Source: Membranipora membranacea
Lineage: Eukaryota > Bryozoa > Gymnolaemata > Cheilostomatida > Membraniporidae
Reading direction: 5' to 3'
NCBI GenBank assembly: GCA_914767715.1
Contig: OU612068.1
Coordinates: 7,750,001 to 7,814,000, forward strand
Length of the DNA stretch: 64,000 nt
Shown: positions 1 to 11,600 of the stretch, piece after piece
How the letters are laid out: the number at the start of each line of letters is the position of its first letter
Position numbering within the stretch: position 1 is the stretch's first letter
Made by a program: the position numbers and the translations under genes
The notes under the pieces: model-generated
Seen by the model: the letters and a program-made list of their open reading frames with translations, nothing else
The model's database searches: none
Told to the model about the DNA's origin: nothing

Positions 1-1791
1 AACAAAATCTATGCCAAGTTTTTAGCATATGCCCATATTCTCGCACATTTTTGAAATAGCTAACATTAAGGCTAGCCAACATTTTGTCACCCCCAGACAT
101 GTTGAGCTAAACTCAAGCTATCATTTACTCCTCCGTGGTCTGTTGTAATGAAAACCTTTCAGTCCAATGATTTTGAAGTTGTCGGTAAAATAACCTGTCA
201 TTAAACAAACTGAACCTGATAGACAGAAATTAAAAACAAATGCATGGTATAAGAAAAGGTTAAAACTATAATGCATTACAACTGTGAGCATTTCGATTTA
301 AACATCAAGCTTTGGTTGAAATATTTTGTTACCTTTTCTGTTGGCGATGTTTTCTTGCCTTGATAAAACTTTGGAGAATATTACTGTTATTTTATTTCTC
401 ATTGTATTTATAGGATTGAAAGCATTAAAAAATCAATGTATTAATTTCTATATCTGCGGATAAGGGAGAGTTTACATTTTATACTGACTCATAATTACCA
501 TGATTTAGTGTAATTTAATGAGACCTCTTGTGAAGTATACTCCGCTAGGACAGGAAGTCATCATCATAAGTAAGCAAAACAAGAGCTCAAACTCGGCATA
601 TAAATTGACATCTGGAGCGAGAAGATATAATATTGTATCATTAACCCTTAATTAAGTCATTCACTGAAAAAAATTGCTGCCAAAAATTAAGATACAGAAA
701 ACATCCCCTGTGGTGCGCTGATTAAAGTACCAAACAAATTTCAATGCAAAGCCTGGCATTGACCTATAAGTAGTGGAAGACTTTCTAGCACAAGGAGTTA
801 TATTGAGAAAAGAGGAGACAACTAACAAATGATTCCTTTCACACTGTCAAGGGATGCAGTAAGAAAGAAATAAAATTTTCTCTTTCATAATACCATCATA
901 AGATAATAATTTTTGCTGTATGAGTAACTTGATAGTTTCAGTGACATTATCACCTTACAGCTTCATACAAAGTCACAAGATTTGAACAATCAATAAGATC
1001 ACACAATATATTCCAGAAGAATGCTTTTCCTACACTTTTTGTCAACGCGCTGCCAGATACAATACCATATACGGTATATGCTTTTTTCTATTGGCAACCA
1101 AAGTCATCTCATTCGAAATAAGCCACAATCAAAGTTATAATACAATTTGTGTAGCAACTAGCAACCGTCATCAATATGTTCTGCTGGCTTCACTCGGAGG
1201 TTATACACCTTCTTTGTATACCATGAAAAGAGCCCATAACCCACATGATAGTTGCTGGGAGACTTAAAACAATGTATTTGGTTAAGCTTAGTAGTTAGTA
1301 AGTAACACAATTGGATACATAGGAAGGAAGCATACACTGGTACTGCTTGAGCATATACTGGTTCCACTACGAATGCCATAACTGCCATCATATAGAGGAA
1401 TGGTTGTCAGTATTTCTCTCCGTTTGAATTGAACAATGAATATCATCCAATAGAACAAATAAGCCAAAATAAACTACTGTAAATACTGATGATTTTTTAT
1501 TTGCTAGTCTAGACAACAGAAATAAACACAACATAAATATGAAAATATCACACACAAAATATTTTGATTTGGTTCATAATCAACGTTAACAAAATTAGAG
1601 ATTTTATATTAGATGAAAAAAAAGGAATTGTCATCCTGTGAATCTAGGTTTTTAAGTGTTTTTAATTTAGGCTTCTACAACATGCTCATCAAATTCACAC
1701 AAAACTCCTCATGATCTATGCATTATAATGAGATTCATCACCTATATCTATACGTAAATATCACATTTTATATTTAAACTGTACTGGCAAT
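1..1791. other. Region with no recognised gene
   Basis: AT-rich sequence with only short chance reading frames. I found no exon with convincing splice sites or a recognisable protein on either strand. The end nearest 1791 probably includes the 3' untranslated region of the neuropeptide gene that reads leftwards out of 1792; a TTTATT near 1496 would read AATAAA on the minus strand and could be its poly(A) signal. This is inference only. Confidence 0.4.
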
Positions 1792-2295
1792 CTATTTGCC
1801 CATGCCATTATGCCGCTTTTCATAGTTTTGCCAGTTACGTAATATTGTTGACATATCTTGAACTCTCGATGCAACATCCGCAAACTGTAGATTGTCTCCT
1901 CCGTATATATTACGCTGTTGGTAGCCGGAGAGTGGGACTAACGTTGCCTGCTCGTTCATCATTTTACCCATTCCATTGTGACGTTTGGATTGTGAGTATA
2001 TATTGAAGCGAGGGTCTGAGAACTCTTCTTGTCTGTAACTGCTCATCCTTTTTCCAAAACCATGATTGTTGCGTTTTGGCAGCACCGGGTAGCCTAATTT
2101 GTTATCTGATTGAGGGTAGCTTGGTACACGTGGTTCCTCTAGTTTTTGAAACATGTCCAGTAGACCGGAATAGTCAATATTATTTGGAGTAGCAGTGTCT
2201 CTCAGTTGCCATTCCAGGTTGATCGGTACTAAATAGGCGGAGACGTATATTAGTCCAGATAGGGTCAGTATCGCTAGTGTAGAGATCTGCAACAT
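1792..2295 (-). CDS. Neuropeptide precursor with HNGM-amide and NNHGF-amide
   Basis: A 167-aa secreted prohormone whose coding region is one exon. Residues 1-20 form a hydrophobic signal peptide ending VSA. Three short peptides are then set off by basic sites. KR-NNHGF-GKR lies at about 74-83. KR-HNGM-GK lies at about 104-111. A second KR-HNGM-GK lies at 160-167, directly before the stop. Gly followed by a basic residue is the standard amidation signal, so the expected products are NNHGF-amide and two copies of HNGM-amide. The middle copy is followed by a single Lys, so its C-terminal cleavage would be monobasic. The segments between are typical spacer peptides; the first ends GYPVLPKR. The ATG is the first in the spliced leader, and an acceptor at 2341-2342 marks a 5'UTR intron. 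Secretion and processing follow from prohormone rules. I do not recognise the peptide family, so receptor and function are unknown. Confidence 0.85.
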   Translation of the reverse strand: MLQISTLAILTLSGLIYVSAYLVPINLEWQLRDTATPNNIDYSGLLDMFQKLEEPRVPSYPQSDNKLGYPVLPKRNNHGFGKRMSSYRQEEFSDPRFNIYSQSKRHNGMGKMMNEQATLVPLSGYQQRNIYGGDNLQFADVASRVQDMSTILRNWQNYEKRHNGMGK

Positions 2296-2494
2296 GTTTT
2301 TGCTGGTTCTTAGAGATTTAGCTGTAAGCTTTTGGTTTACCTGAAAGATTAAAATATAAATAAATGCTTATGTTAGACGATAGGAGCCACAGGCAGAAGA
2401 TGAAATCAGATTGACAAGAATAACAAGTGAAGAATAATATAAGAACTGAATCATTTATAATTTTAGCAGCTTGAAGAACTAATAAAATATTCAA

Positions 2495-2529
2495 CGAAGT
2501 TTAACAATAAAATTTATTGTTAAACTTCG
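2495..2529. repeat. Near-perfect 35-bp palindrome
   Basis: Arms of 17 bases at 2495-2511 and 2513-2529 are exact reverse complements, separated by one base. It lies inside the 5'UTR intron of the neuropeptide gene and could form a cruciform or RNA hairpin. Confidence 0.9.
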
Positions 2530-2573
2530 ATTAACATTTGATATTATGTTGGACTCAAGTGACTTCATAATAT

Positions 2574-2606
2574 ATAGCGATGTTATATATTATATAACAT
2601 CGCTAT
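2574..2606. repeat. Near-perfect 33-bp palindrome
   Basis: Arms of 16 bases at 2574-2589 and 2591-2606 are exact reverse complements about one central base. It lies 45 bases from the previous palindrome, in the same intron, with a different arm sequence. Confidence 0.9.
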
Positions 2607-2706
2607 GTATTATTAAGTAACGCTGGTGACCAACTCCCTCTTAAGTTACCAAATGATTATATTCATTACAAGAACTCATCTAAGATTGATACACTACTTG
2701 ACTTAC

Positions 2707-2821
2707 CTGAGACTCAATGAAGATGTCTTATCAAATGATCTTGACTCCACCAATTTCAGCTGAGAAACTCAAAAGATTGTCTGACCAGTAAAATGTGTGA
2801 GATAGAGAGAGACAGTTTATA
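2707..2821 (-). promoter_or_regulatory. Putative TATA box and 5'UTR exon of the neuropeptide gene
   Basis: On the minus strand a TATAAA sits at 2821-2816. About 110 bases further on is a strong donor, CTCAG|GTAAGT, with the exon ending at 2707. The coding exon begins after an acceptor, with exon high end at 2340. This fits a short untranslated first exon starting near 2790 and a roughly 365-base intron. No transcript evidence is available, so the start site is inferred. Confidence 0.5.
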
Positions 2822-5698
2822 GTGGTATATTATTCTCTATGATAGTGTTGATGTCTCCGCGTCTGCTGAGAAGACTACTGTGATTTTTTCTAGTGACATT
2901 CGATGTTTTTATACTCGCTTAGCTCAGATGAGATATTGACTGAATGCCATCATACCAATGCCATGCCAACATATCAACAACTACGTCACCTAGACGACTG
3001 CATAGAGTTTGTTTTAAATCTAGTCTCAAAGTTATTTTTCCTTCAGGTCATTTGCTGCTGTGATATTCAAAAGATGTGGATGCTGCAAAATGTGATGATT
3101 GGCAAGACAGTATAGAAGTTAAAAAAGAAGTATAATGTGGCAATGACTGAAACCGTGAAGGCCAAATATAGGTGACCTAAACAACTTCACCTCCAGGCAG
3201 ACCAGTCTGACAGCATTTATTTATCAGTAGAGAGTCTGATACGTTGCCACATTGCTATTGGGAGTGTAAGCATGAAATCGTGACGAGGCTAAGAACCAGA
3301 CCTATTGTGACATTTTGGATATAATCATTGCCAAAATAAGCGGGAAATTGTTATTGTTTACATTATTTTCCCTCCTCCAATGTCGCACATTGATGAGGTT
3401 ATTGACTCCGATACTTTGGTAAGTCACCCTAAGGACATTGCTGATATTTCAACGGTATATTATGACGCCATGCCACAGTTTCGACAGCCCATCCCCATAG
3501 AAATGTGATGATAAATAAAATTCCTCTCCATAAAATTATTGTTGGCATATGGATGACGGTCATCAAATGGGATGGGATTGACGCAACCTAAGATGTTGTT
3601 CAGCCTGAAGATTTTTGCAATTCAGCCATATTAGAATGGTTAAAATAGAAAGCATATTTTTGGCAAACTGAATCACTATTATCCATTATGGATCAATTAT
3701 GGATACAAGCTATTGGTTATAGGTGTATGTCATTCTAAATATAGACCATTGCGGTTGATATTATTTTTAGGCTTTGATGGAATTCCCTCATTTTAACCTC
3801 TGGATTACCATTTGTTTACCAATACAAATGTGATAAAATATGATATGCTCAAGGCTGGTATATCCTACTGGTGCTGTTTTATTCCCCACCGCTTCCAATA
3901 TCCTTGATTTTCTAAGGGCGCAGATATTATCTATTGGATTTGGGCCAACTCCCTTTTACCATGACAAAAGAAATTCACAATAAAATAAATATAGTTTTGT
4001 GTAATTTTTATTTCACTTTTTGTAATATTGCATTACATTCAGCATAACAGTATTATTCTCAGTCCACAGCAAAACAAGAAACAAAGGATTGACATGAGGC
4101 TAGAGTTAGCATGAAAATATTATATTCTATAGCAGCACATTATTTTCTAGATTTTCAACAATCAAAAAAACTTTTTAGATGTTCAAATCACCTCATCGCT
4201 ATCGTGAGACATTGGAAAGGAACAGAGCAAAAACAAGGTATAATAAAATATGTACACAGTTCATCTTTTCATGGTATAAAAATAACCTCTATTTATCATT
4301 TTTCTCTATAATAATTTTCTTTATATTAATCTGTTAAATAAATTAGATTCTATATAATTTTCCAAAAAAATACAGAGGATTTAAACCTTTTTGGTAATAC
4401 TAAGAACACTGCCAAGATATACAGAATCAGGTGATATGTAATAGATAATATTGGTAAACTTCTAAAATTTGGAATAATCTATTTACAACAAAGCAAAGAG
4501 TAGTTGAATATCTTCTAACTCCTTGATTAATTTGAGCAAAGAATCAAGCAGTTGAGTGTATATTCTTTACTCTTCACACTTGGTGCAATAACTTATAGAA
4601 TTTATAAATGTACACTAATCATTCGATCAATCACTCTCAATCACTGTATGCATTCACATTACAAAAAGAAATCCATGTTTGGAAAACTATTGCGACCATC
4701 ATTCAAAAAAAGATTTCCATCATATGGAATCCATCAACCATTCTTTGCCATTAGGAGCTGAACAAACTTGATAACTAAGAAAAAATAAATAAAATAAATT
4801 TCTCTTGCTTTTCCAAAGGAGTTCCGGGCACTACACTCATGCACCAATCAGAGACACAGAGACAATCGACCAATCACAAACAGGCTCTCAGGCATACTAT
4901 GTACAGACACTGTATGGTTGGCAGTGTATCAGGACGGTTCTATGATGCTTCGGGATGATAAACATCCGAACGATGCGCAATAAATATAAACGATTAAAAT
5001 AAATAAATAAATTTATATATATTAAAATTTGGCTTAAACACCAGTACATTGGACGGATCGGTGATAAGGTAAACAGAGACGAATCTCCGGGGAATAAACT
5101 CTACGTCGCTGACGCCCTCTAAAAGTACGCCGCGATGCAAAACAAATATATAATATACTACAGCTAGGAATGATTGAGACACTGACGGAATCATGAGATT
5201 GCATGCAAATCAGGACGGCAATCAAATATAGAGAATCATGCTGCCACCTTGTCGATAACAGCTAGCTAATTATGTAAACATGTAGCCACAGTATAAGTTT
5301 TAATACCGCAAGGAATTCATAAACTATGTGCAGACGAATAAATTAAAAACACAATAAAATTATCACAAAAAATAAAGGTGAATTATAATTTGGTAAATTT
5401 TGAGGATGTTGTTATACTCGTTATAGAATCTGTTCTGATATCAAAAGTTATTTGGTCACACTTTGCTTCTACTTTAGCACTCATAGTTAGTAGTAATATA
5501 TAACATTACATATTTTGATGGCATAAATAAGAAAAAAATAGCAAAACAATATACTTTGTCTCGCAATAGACTAATTTAACCAAATATTATATAATTGGTT
5601 TTCTGGTGAGCAGAGTTTAAATAAATCTAGAATATGTCTAGCTCTATACACCTGAGGTTATGAGGACTATCATATCACCAAACGAACATCAGGCAACA
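2822..5698. other. Intergenic region between neuropeptide gene and NEK10
   Basis: No exon was recognised. Short reading frames here have no supporting splice sites or recognisable composition. Two CCAAT motifs (near 4844 and 4870) and an ATGCAAAT octamer (near 5203) lie close together and could belong to a promoter, but no gene start is visible beside them. Confidence 0.35.
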
Positions 5699-8600
5699 CT
5701 ACCTTCTATAATTAGACTGACTGATGGCAGCTAGGGGTGAAGTGACCCTCTGGCGGGGTTGAGGAGGTTTTTGAGCCATCGAATAATAGTCTTGTTCTCT
5801 CAGAACCCTTTCTATTATGGTGTTGAGTTGTGCATAAGAGATTCCATTACTGATGTCACCCTCTAACCCACCTGCAATACAACCAGAAATACATTAAAAT
5901 GGTCTGAAGACAGGTAGCTGACAAAATTATAAAACCTTTGAATCTAAAACATTCTGCAAGAAAGTCGTGAGTTGCTTGCATATTGTTTCATGACAACTAT
6001 ACCTATGACCACCCCCTCAATTAGCCTAATTCGAGTAAAGGGAAGAAGAACAGGTCGTTGCGGGAGAGATATCCATGTTCTTTAGGCTAATCATACAGGC
6101 TAATCCTCTATTAAAATTGATTAACAGACTATTATGTATGCATGATCATATTCGGTGCACGTCAGTATACTCTGTGGTGCCGTTCATAAATCTTTGAATA
6201 ATTCACGCTAAAGTACATTCAAACTTACTATCATGGTCGATAGCACCAGATGACGAAGATCTCTCTACGGGTTCATTGAGCTCCACATTGCCAAAATTGA
6301 TGTCTATCAAATCTGGTGAGCCGCCAGCTAACTTCTTCAGTTCTGTCTTGAGGTGGGCGGGGTTAGTGTTTGGTAAGAACAGGGCTCTCTTGAACTTGTC
6401 GATGATAGTTCTGCGGGGATTATGGCTAAGTGTCGGTGGTAGTTGGGTTATGTAGATGACTTTGTGAAGAACATTAAGTATCTGCTGAATAGGATCGCTG
6501 ATTTGGCGAACTTTTCGTGGAGATATTGAGAGTGTTGGAGCTCCGTTGCCTGTGCTCACTATAAAAAGAAAAGTATTTGAGAAATGAAAATGGTGCAACT
6601 GCAGATGCCATTTTCTATTCATCAGGATGGACAAATTAAATATGTGGCATCCTATAATTAATCGCTAACATCCCGCTATCACCATACGGAACTCTCTTTA
6701 ATGCCTGTTGGCATTTTGACCAAAAGTACTAAAAAGTGGTGTCATTTGAAAATGTCAGCTTTCCAGTGAGTGACAAATGCTAAACGCGCTGTGAGGCATT
6801 AACGCACCAAGCATGACTTTTAGCTAAAAATACACACAGTCAGTTCACCGAATTTTAGGGAACTATCACCCATAAAAAACCATCGGAATGATGGTACGTA
6901 ACAGCCAAAGTGCTGACTCAAATCCAAAGAATGCGTTTGAATGAATAAGTTCAACAACCTTCCGAGCGCCATATGGAATCTTGATTCCCTTGAGAAATAT
7001 ACTTGAAAACATTCTTATCAAACAGAGCAAGCCTATTTTGGAATATTGGAATTTGATGGCCTTCGTAACTACTATGATCAATTCTATGAATGTGTCTCTC
7101 CTGGGAGTTAAAAGAATGATAGACCCTTTGAGTTACATCGTCACAGTCATATGGGAGTGTAATGGAATGGCTGTTAAAAAAACCTTGAATTGCAAATGTC
7201 ATTTCTGAGAATCCGTGGATATGACAGACATCGGCTGAAATTTTCAGCTGATGTGCTAAATGATGCCTCTAGAGATATGACCTTAATGTCGTATATCAGA
7301 TGTGCAGAAGAGCAATGCCCTTCCCAATCAATATCCTGTCCTATCCTCAGTATCAAAAATATTAAATCACTTTTTAGGGCTGACCGAGAGTGAAGAATGA
7401 ACTCGTGTTGTTTAAACAATTCTTCAAATTTCAAGCTTTACATGCCATTAATGATTTTGTGCCCACCTGGTCTTCCCTTGCTCCCGCTTCGTTCTCGGTT
7501 TCTCTTATCTACCACCGGACTGCTCAAACTTCTGAGATACATGTGAGAGTTCCTCAGGCTGTCATGATTAGGAGACGGCTCTCCAGCTGAGCTGCAGCCG
7601 GAATCTCGAGCACCGTGTCGACCATTCACCGCTGGACCTAAGAGTTCAGAGACAAATCTGTCATTGCAAGCACACTCATACAGGGAACTTTTTTTGCATC
7701 ATTTTGGTGAGACTGCTAGACTTGAAAAACTGAAGATTGTTTAATTGAATAATAAAAAGTCTTGCGACAAAATAAAGATCCATACACTTTGAGGATACAA
7801 AACCTTACCAGGAAATTATAGGGGAGTCATATTCAAAAAAATATCTTACTGGTATTTTTTATATAAACAAGCGTTCCAAGCAACAATTCCGCCTTCCTTT
7901 AGGTCCATAGCTAAAGGTCAACATGACCTTATGATTTAGAGACTTACCAGGTATTTCCACTTCCAGGTTATTGTTAAAGTCGAGTTTCCTGCGCCGAGCA
8001 GCACTTGGAGGTGGTTTAGGTGGTCGACTGAATCCAGCTCTGAGAGAGGCAGCACTACCTGAGCTATCACTGCTAGACGGCTCCTCCTCATCATCCCCGC
8101 TGGCTCCTCCCTGACCTGTAACGCATTATGAAGAGATAAGATTAACTTTGATGCCTTTGTTACAAAAAATTTTATCACATGACAAACGACTATTTTTCAT
8201 CGGACTTGCCCCTCTTAGGGTTTCCAATTTGTAAAAGAGTGCCGGATGGTTAATTTGTTAGTATGTGCAGACTCTCGAATACTTTATAATGAAGGCCTGT
8301 TCAATTATCAGCAATGGGTGAGAATCAGTGTATAAGCTGCAAGTCCAGTTTGCATATCATCACGGGATCAGGTTTAGATTTCTTTATTCCTGCCATGTTG
8401 GTTTTATACAATGAACTTTAAACATTGTTATAAAGTTCACTTCACACCATTTTGAAAATATCAGGTCATAAGGGATCCTGGATGATAAAAGGGGCCCCTC
8501 ATGCACAATCATTAGGGTCATATTCAAATAATTTTCATAGTTATGTAACTTGCATACCCAGGTTGTTGTTTTGATCCAGCAGGTATCCCTGATTAAGGTG

Positions 8601-11600
8601 GCTGCTTCCTGTGAGGCTAGTCTGAGACTGGGCCAGTTTATCGTAGCGCTCCTGGGAGGCTATGAATAATTTCTGATAGCTCTGCATGTAGTTGTTTGCC
8701 TTGCTGTGATTACGTTGTGTCCTCTTACGTTCCTTCTCCAGTTTCCTCTCTAGGGTGAACTGACGATGACGCAGAGATTCTAGGTGAAGCATGATTTCCT
8801 CAGCGATGAATCCGGCCACTCCCACTATATCTGGTCTCTCACGTGGGTTCACTGTCAGACACCTGCGGAGAGGAGGAAATTGAGAATCAAAACTCTGGTT
8901 TTGTAGTCATCAATCATGCTGCCTATTCAGAGCAAGCATTTGTCATTGATGAAAATTTATGTATTATTTATGTATTATTATTAGTATGTATTTATTATTA
9001 GTATGTATTTATTTCGATGCCAAAGACTTACTACAGGAAGGTCGCAGATTTTTGTAAAGCTATGACCTTTGAACTTGGAATGGTGCTCAAACGGAGACCC
9101 TAATAGGAGTCGGTGGAATGTTATACCCTATTTTGTGTTAATCACTTACTTGGCTATAGTCTGTGAGACCTTGGTGCTGTATGAATCCTGCTGGAGAGGC
9201 TCATATTTTCCCGCCACGATACGACTTGCCAAAGCTAACATGTTGTTAGTGATAAACGGGGGACTCAATGTACACATCTGATAGAGGATACAGCCGATAG
9301 CCCAAATATCTGCCTTCTCACCGTATGGATGGTCCTGGACTATCTCTGGGCTAAAAATACATTCATAATTACATGTTGTAATTGCCGGAAGTTTTTTTCT
9401 CAAGTTTTTTAACACCCTAATATTTGTTTCCGGAGGAGTTGGATAAGTACAAGCAAGGCTCATTTTATTTTGTCACGAGGAAAAAAAGCCAAATTATTCC
9501 AATGAAGCAGCAAGTATTGCTCATTAGAATGTCCCCAATGATTTACCACTGAATATTCACCATCATTTTTGCATTTCAAGGCTATTAATTCAAGGTGACA
9601 CACTTTTTGTGCATAATTAGAGTTTGTATTTTTTGTTTGATGTTGAAATTTGTTTAAATCAGATGTATCAACCATGTATCTCAACCGAGAAGTCCTTGAT
9701 CTTAACTAAACTCACCATGAATAAAGGATGGTACCAACTGTAGACTTCAGATACTGTGTGTCAGCTTTCTGTTTAGCAAGGCCAAAGTCAGCTACAAATA
9801 CAAAATAAATGTTCAAATATCCGCTGATTTTAATTCTTAGCCAGCTTGAAGCCGGTGCAAATTACGAACTTAAATGATGTTGCAAAAGGTATGCCTGTTT
9901 TTCACAATCTCAGTGCCCAGCTGATTTAAAGCTGTATTTAATTTGCAGATATTTTCGTTAGATATTCCTTCTATTTACGCTACCATTGGAAAATCTGCAG
10001 TAAAAATGCAGGTTTAAACTTAATAATCAAAATAAGATCTTACTGATAGTGACTTTATCATTTTCACTAAGCATGATGTTGTTAGGCGTTAGATCGCGAT
10101 GCACTATGTGCTTCTCTTTGTGTAGGTATCTCAGTGCGAGAACTATCTGTATGTAAATGTTCCAGATACGGGCTTCAGTGAACGCCTCCTTCTTCTCTTT
10201 GAGAGAGGTGAAGTGCTCACCAAGTGGTGCCCCGTCTATCAATTCCATCACAATGCACAGTTTGGTAGTGTCTGAAATATAGGAGAGAAATGTTTCCTTT
10301 TAATACAGTAATACATGAATAACATCAATGTGCCACAGTCAGGTTTTGTTGAGACAGAAATTTTGAGACTTAAATTTAAATTCCAGGCAGTTCAAATTTC
10401 ACAATCCAGTTCACATTGAAATCTTTCAACGAATATCATCTTAGGTTATTCTTTCTCGGATTGAGATGTTGATGATCAGTTATGTAGTGATTACTTACCA
10501 ACAGTGAAAGTTCTGTAGTATTTGACTATATTGGGATGTTTTAGCTGGTCTCTGATGATGTTAATTTCACTGATTATCTCCCCTACACTCTTATCTCTAT
10601 CCTTATTGTTTTTGCCGATCATAGTCATATTCACCTGTGGATGTAGATACATAATTTATCAGAAAGATTACAAGTCTGCTTGCTATTCTGCTTTTTGTCA
10701 ATATGAGCAAGAAGAATTTTTTCCAACAATGCCAAGGAAAATAGCAACATCAGAATTACCCACCCTTGAAATTTACCTAGAAAAGACCAGGCAACTCCAA
10801 ATTAAAGAATGAAGCCTAATTTATCATGATCTCACCTCTTTGAGAGCGTAGAGTGACTGTCCTTGGTCTCTCTTCCTGACCTTGCACACACTACCAAAAG
10901 CACCAGATCCAAGGTGTTCTAACACAGCATAGTCCTCGATAAACTGAGTAGGCTCTCGCTGCTGATTAGAACTCTCAATACTCTCTCTAAGGTCAGCTAA
11001 TTCTGTTTCCTATTGAATTTATATACATATATTAATTTGCTGCGTGTGTAAATTATGTGTGAGTTCTTATACATTCCATTAAAATTTGTTACCCTATGGT
11101 GCCAAATTATTTCATTCAAAGCTATTGTCACATCAATCACACTACAAACTACTAGCATGGGCTTGAATGTTTGTAGTCATATGCACACACACAATGGGCA
11201 GACAACTGCTTATGTAAACCTCATAGATAACGACAATATAAACCCCACAATAACTGAAATAGACAATTTGCCCGATATGATGTCCACTTACAGGTAAGTT
11301 ATTGATCCTGTCTACGACCATCTGATATTTCTCGATAGTGTGCACATAATGTCCGACGTCTATAAAAGCAGTGAATACTGAGTTATTGTGACGAAATATC
11401 CTCTGGAACATCCGCCTATTGCCTTCTTTACTGAACAGAAATCTTAAAGTTCTCAGAGCGTTTTTCTACAAAATAGAAGGAAAACTCTATACTGTTAGAC
11501 AGATTAAAAATGCTTCAATTGTGAGGGAAGTTGACGATTTATCAAAAACCCAACACATTTCTAAAATAAACGCCAGTGCCACCTCGAAGGTTGACATACT

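Noticed and set aside
1158-1391. A 77-codon minus-strand frame
   Set aside because: No recognisable domain or splice context; consistent with chance in AT-rich DNA.
4830-5250. Cluster of CCAAT and octamer motifs suggesting a promoter
   Set aside because: No start codon, exon or transcript evidence lies beside it; kept only as a note in the intergenic entry.
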